From: Pseudomonas sp. S30
GTDB lineage: Bacteria > Pseudomonadota > Gammaproteobacteria > Pseudomonadales > Pseudomonadaceae
Assembly: GCF_016518545.1 (NCBI RefSeq)
Contig: NZ_JACVTO010000011.1
Span: forward strand, 1 to 64,000
Reading direction: 5' to 3'
DNA: 64,000 bases
Under the pieces are notes generated by a model. It was not told where the DNA came from, made no database searches, and worked only from the letters and a program-made list of their open reading frames with translations. A program made the position numbers and the translations under genes. Shown here piece by piece: positions 62,422-64,000 of this stretch; the stretch's first letter is position 1; each line of letters starts with the position of its first letter.

Positions 62422-63579
62422 TTAGGATGCCTGGCTCGGCAGAGTGGCCGTCAGCGGCAGGTACAGACTCATGACCGTCCCTTCGCCTGGAATACTGGCT
62501 ACATCGACGGCACCGTTGCTCTGCTGGGCGAATCCATACACCTGGCTAAGCCCCAGACCGGTGCCTTTGCCAAAGGCCTTGGTGGTGAAGAACGGCTCGA
62601 AGATGCGCGGCAGCACCTCCACGGGAATGCCCGAGCCATCATCTTCGACATCGAAGCGCAGGAACTCGCCCTGCAATGCGTTCGATTGCGCAGGGAGCAC
62701 CGCACGCCTCACGCGAAGCGCTATATGTCCGCCCTCGACGATCGCGTCACGGGCATTGAACAGCAGATTGAGCAGCACCATCTGCAGCTGACCGACATCC
62801 ACCTCCAGCTGCGGAAGGTCATCTTCGATCTCGGTGCGCAGCTCGATTCTATCTGGTAACGCATGGGAGATCAGACTACAGGTCGAGGCGATGAGCTCGG
62901 CCGGGGCGATGGGTGCGACATTGAGTTGTCGATGGCGCGCGAAGCTCAGCAGCACGTGGGTCAATTGCGCGCCACGCTGACCCGCATCGACGATATGCCC
63001 CAGCAGGGTATCGATGCGGGCATGATCGGTGCTGGCTCGGGCCAGTCGTGCGGAGCCCAGGATGATGGTCAGCAGATTGTTGAAATCGTGCGCCAGCCCA
63101 CCGGTGAGTTGGCCCAGGGCTTCGAGTTTCTGTGCCTGGAACAGCTGGGCGCGCATGGCGTCGAGTTGCAGCCCGGACTCGCGGCGATCGGTGATATCCC
63201 GGGTCACCTTCGCCAGCCCGATCACCTGGCCGCCATCGTCGCGCACGATATCCAGCACTGTCAGCGCCCAGAACCGGCTGCCGTCCTTGCGTACGCGCCA
63301 GCCTTCATCCTGCGCGACGCCCTGTTGCAGTGCCTGGTTCAGGAGCATGGCCGGACGACCCTGGGCGCAGTCCTGCTCGGTGAAGAACAGCGAAAAATGC
63401 CGGCCGATCACCTCGTCGCTGCCATAGCCCTTGATACGTTGTGCCCCGGAGTTCCAGGATACGACCCTGCCTTGCGGGTCGAGCATGTAGATGGCGTAGT
63501 CGACCACCGCGTGCACCAGACGCTCGTAGTGATCGGCCGGCATGGTCGGCGCAACGGCAGAGAGATCGGTGGACAGCAT
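62422..63579 (-). CDS. PAS-domain sensor histidine kinase
   Basis: A 385-residue soluble hybrid-less sensor kinase. The PAS/PAC domain spans residues 20-135 (DYAIYMLDPQGRVVSWN; GLAKVTRDITDRR). The HisKA domain has His164 in GGLAHDFNNLL. The HATPase domain has N-box NLLFNARDAI, G1 DDGSGIP and G2 GKGTGLGLS. No membrane segment and no receiver domain, so it senses a cytoplasmic signal and its partner regulator is elsewhere. It is divergent from the following small gene. Confidence 0.92.
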   Translation of the reverse strand: MLSTDLSAVAPTMPADHYERLVHAVVDYAIYMLDPQGRVVSWNSGAQRIKGYGSDEVIGRHFSLFFTEQDCAQGRPAMLLNQALQQGVAQDEGWRVRKDGSRFWALTVLDIVRDDGGQVIGLAKVTRDITDRRESGLQLDAMRAQLFQAQKLEALGQLTGGLAHDFNNLLTIILGSARLARASTDHARIDTLLGHIVDAGQRGAQLTHVLLSFARHRQLNVAPIAPAELIASTCSLISHALPDRIELRTEIEDDLPQLEVDVGQLQMVLLNLLFNARDAIVEGGHIALRVRRAVLPAQSNALQGEFLRFDVEDDGSGIPVEVLPRIFEPFFTTKAFGKGTGLGLSQVYGFAQQSNGAVDVASIPGEGTVMSLYLPLTATLPSQAS

Positions 63580-63723
63580 GCAAGCTCCGGAAGCGCGGCG
63601 AGAGGCAATGGGATGATTCTAGATGACCGTCGAAGTGTCTGACAGCTGTTCCTGTGACAGCACGTGTGGATTTGCCTATAGTGCAGCGAGTGCAGCGGCA
63701 CTCTCGCGAACGACGGAGCCAGC

Positions 63724-63936
63724 ATGACCACCAATTACCGACTGTTGAGCCTGCAGCGCGATCTGATGTCCACTGCCGGACAGATCGACCAGTTATGTCG
63801 CGGCCTGGAGGGCCATGCCCGTTTTCTGTGTCACTCCACCCATCCGCAGGACGGCACTGCAATGGGTGAGCAGGCACACGAGCTACGGGGCAGTGCCGAC
63901 GGCATGCGCAAGATCGCCGTACTGATCCAGCCCTGA
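63724..63936 (+). CDS. Small protein, 70 residues, unknown function
   Basis: A short helical protein with a Ser/Thr-rich middle (RFLCHSTHPQDGTAM) and two amphipathic helices (LSLQRDLMSTAGQIDQL and AHELRGSADGMRKIAVL). GGAG lies six bases before the ATG, and the local codon bias fits. It is divergent from the PAS kinase gene, with about 145 bases between. Family not recognised. The last 64 bases of the window hold no further gene. Confidence 0.6.
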   Translation: MTTNYRLLSLQRDLMSTAGQIDQLCRGLEGHARFLCHSTHPQDGTAMGEQAHELRGSADGMRKIAVLIQP

Positions 63937-64000
63937 AGCCCCAGCGGTTGACTCACCTATAACGATGGGTTATAAAGCGCGCCAGATTGCATGGCGCTTC

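Overview
The window is chromosomal DNA of a Pseudomonas, most likely from the P. putida/P. fluorescens side of the genus. The evidence is gene content and order. From about 8.5 kb to 36 kb it carries a well-known Pseudomonas core block: tRNA-Ser, yccA, tusDCBE, ybiB, yqjG, cysG-serS-crcB-rarA-lolA-ftsK, aat-bpt-infA, clpA-clpS, cspD, monomeric idh, a Nudix gene, mnmA-hflD-purB, then the L16 hydroxylase gene. Codon use in this block is GC-rich.

Region 1 (1-5.7 kb) is the 3' end of a secondary-metabolite cluster. It holds a type I polyketide synthase module (AT-KR-ACP, 5' end outside the window), an MFS exporter, a stand-alone type II thioesterase, and a convergent, divergent-looking lspA-type signal peptidase II gene. 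The exporter, thioesterase and lspA look clearly more AT-rich than the core. An lspA paralog beside a megasynthase suggests self-resistance, so the product may target lipoprotein processing.

Region 2 (5.8-8.5 kb) separates the cluster from the core. It holds an IS256-family element whose upstream end is missing, and abutting it a complete IS630-family element with TA on both sides. A tRNA-Ser gene follows, with its 3' end facing the cluster, as at a genomic-island insertion site.

Region 3 (8.5-36 kb) is the core block: tRNA thiolation (tusDCBE with mnmA), siroheme synthesis, seryl-tRNA synthetase, lipoprotein chaperone LolA, FtsK with a LexA-like box upstream, both N-end-rule transferases together with ClpAS, IF-1, CspD, isocitrate dehydrogenase and purB. 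The homodimeric icd gene that usually sits between cspD and idh is absent.

Region 4 (36-46.5 kb) holds lipoproteins, two tandem tRNA-Val genes, a PuuB-like amine oxidase, a catalytically dead C39-type lipoprotein, a TerC-family protein, nhaR, sstT, yceH and the ahpC/ahpF peroxide-defence pair.

Region 5 (46.6-57 kb) holds a three-gene chaperone-usher pilus operon without a tip adhesin, gor, galU-ugd (UDP-glucose to UDP-glucuronate), and a tsdBA-type pair of dihaem cytochromes for thiosulfate oxidation.

Region 6 (57-64 kb) holds a nitronate monooxygenase, modABC behind a ModE-type operator, topoisomerase IB, a CsrA/RsmE regulator and a PAS histidine kinase. No rRNA, CRISPR array or prophage was seen. 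All coordinates were read by eye, and no database search was run.
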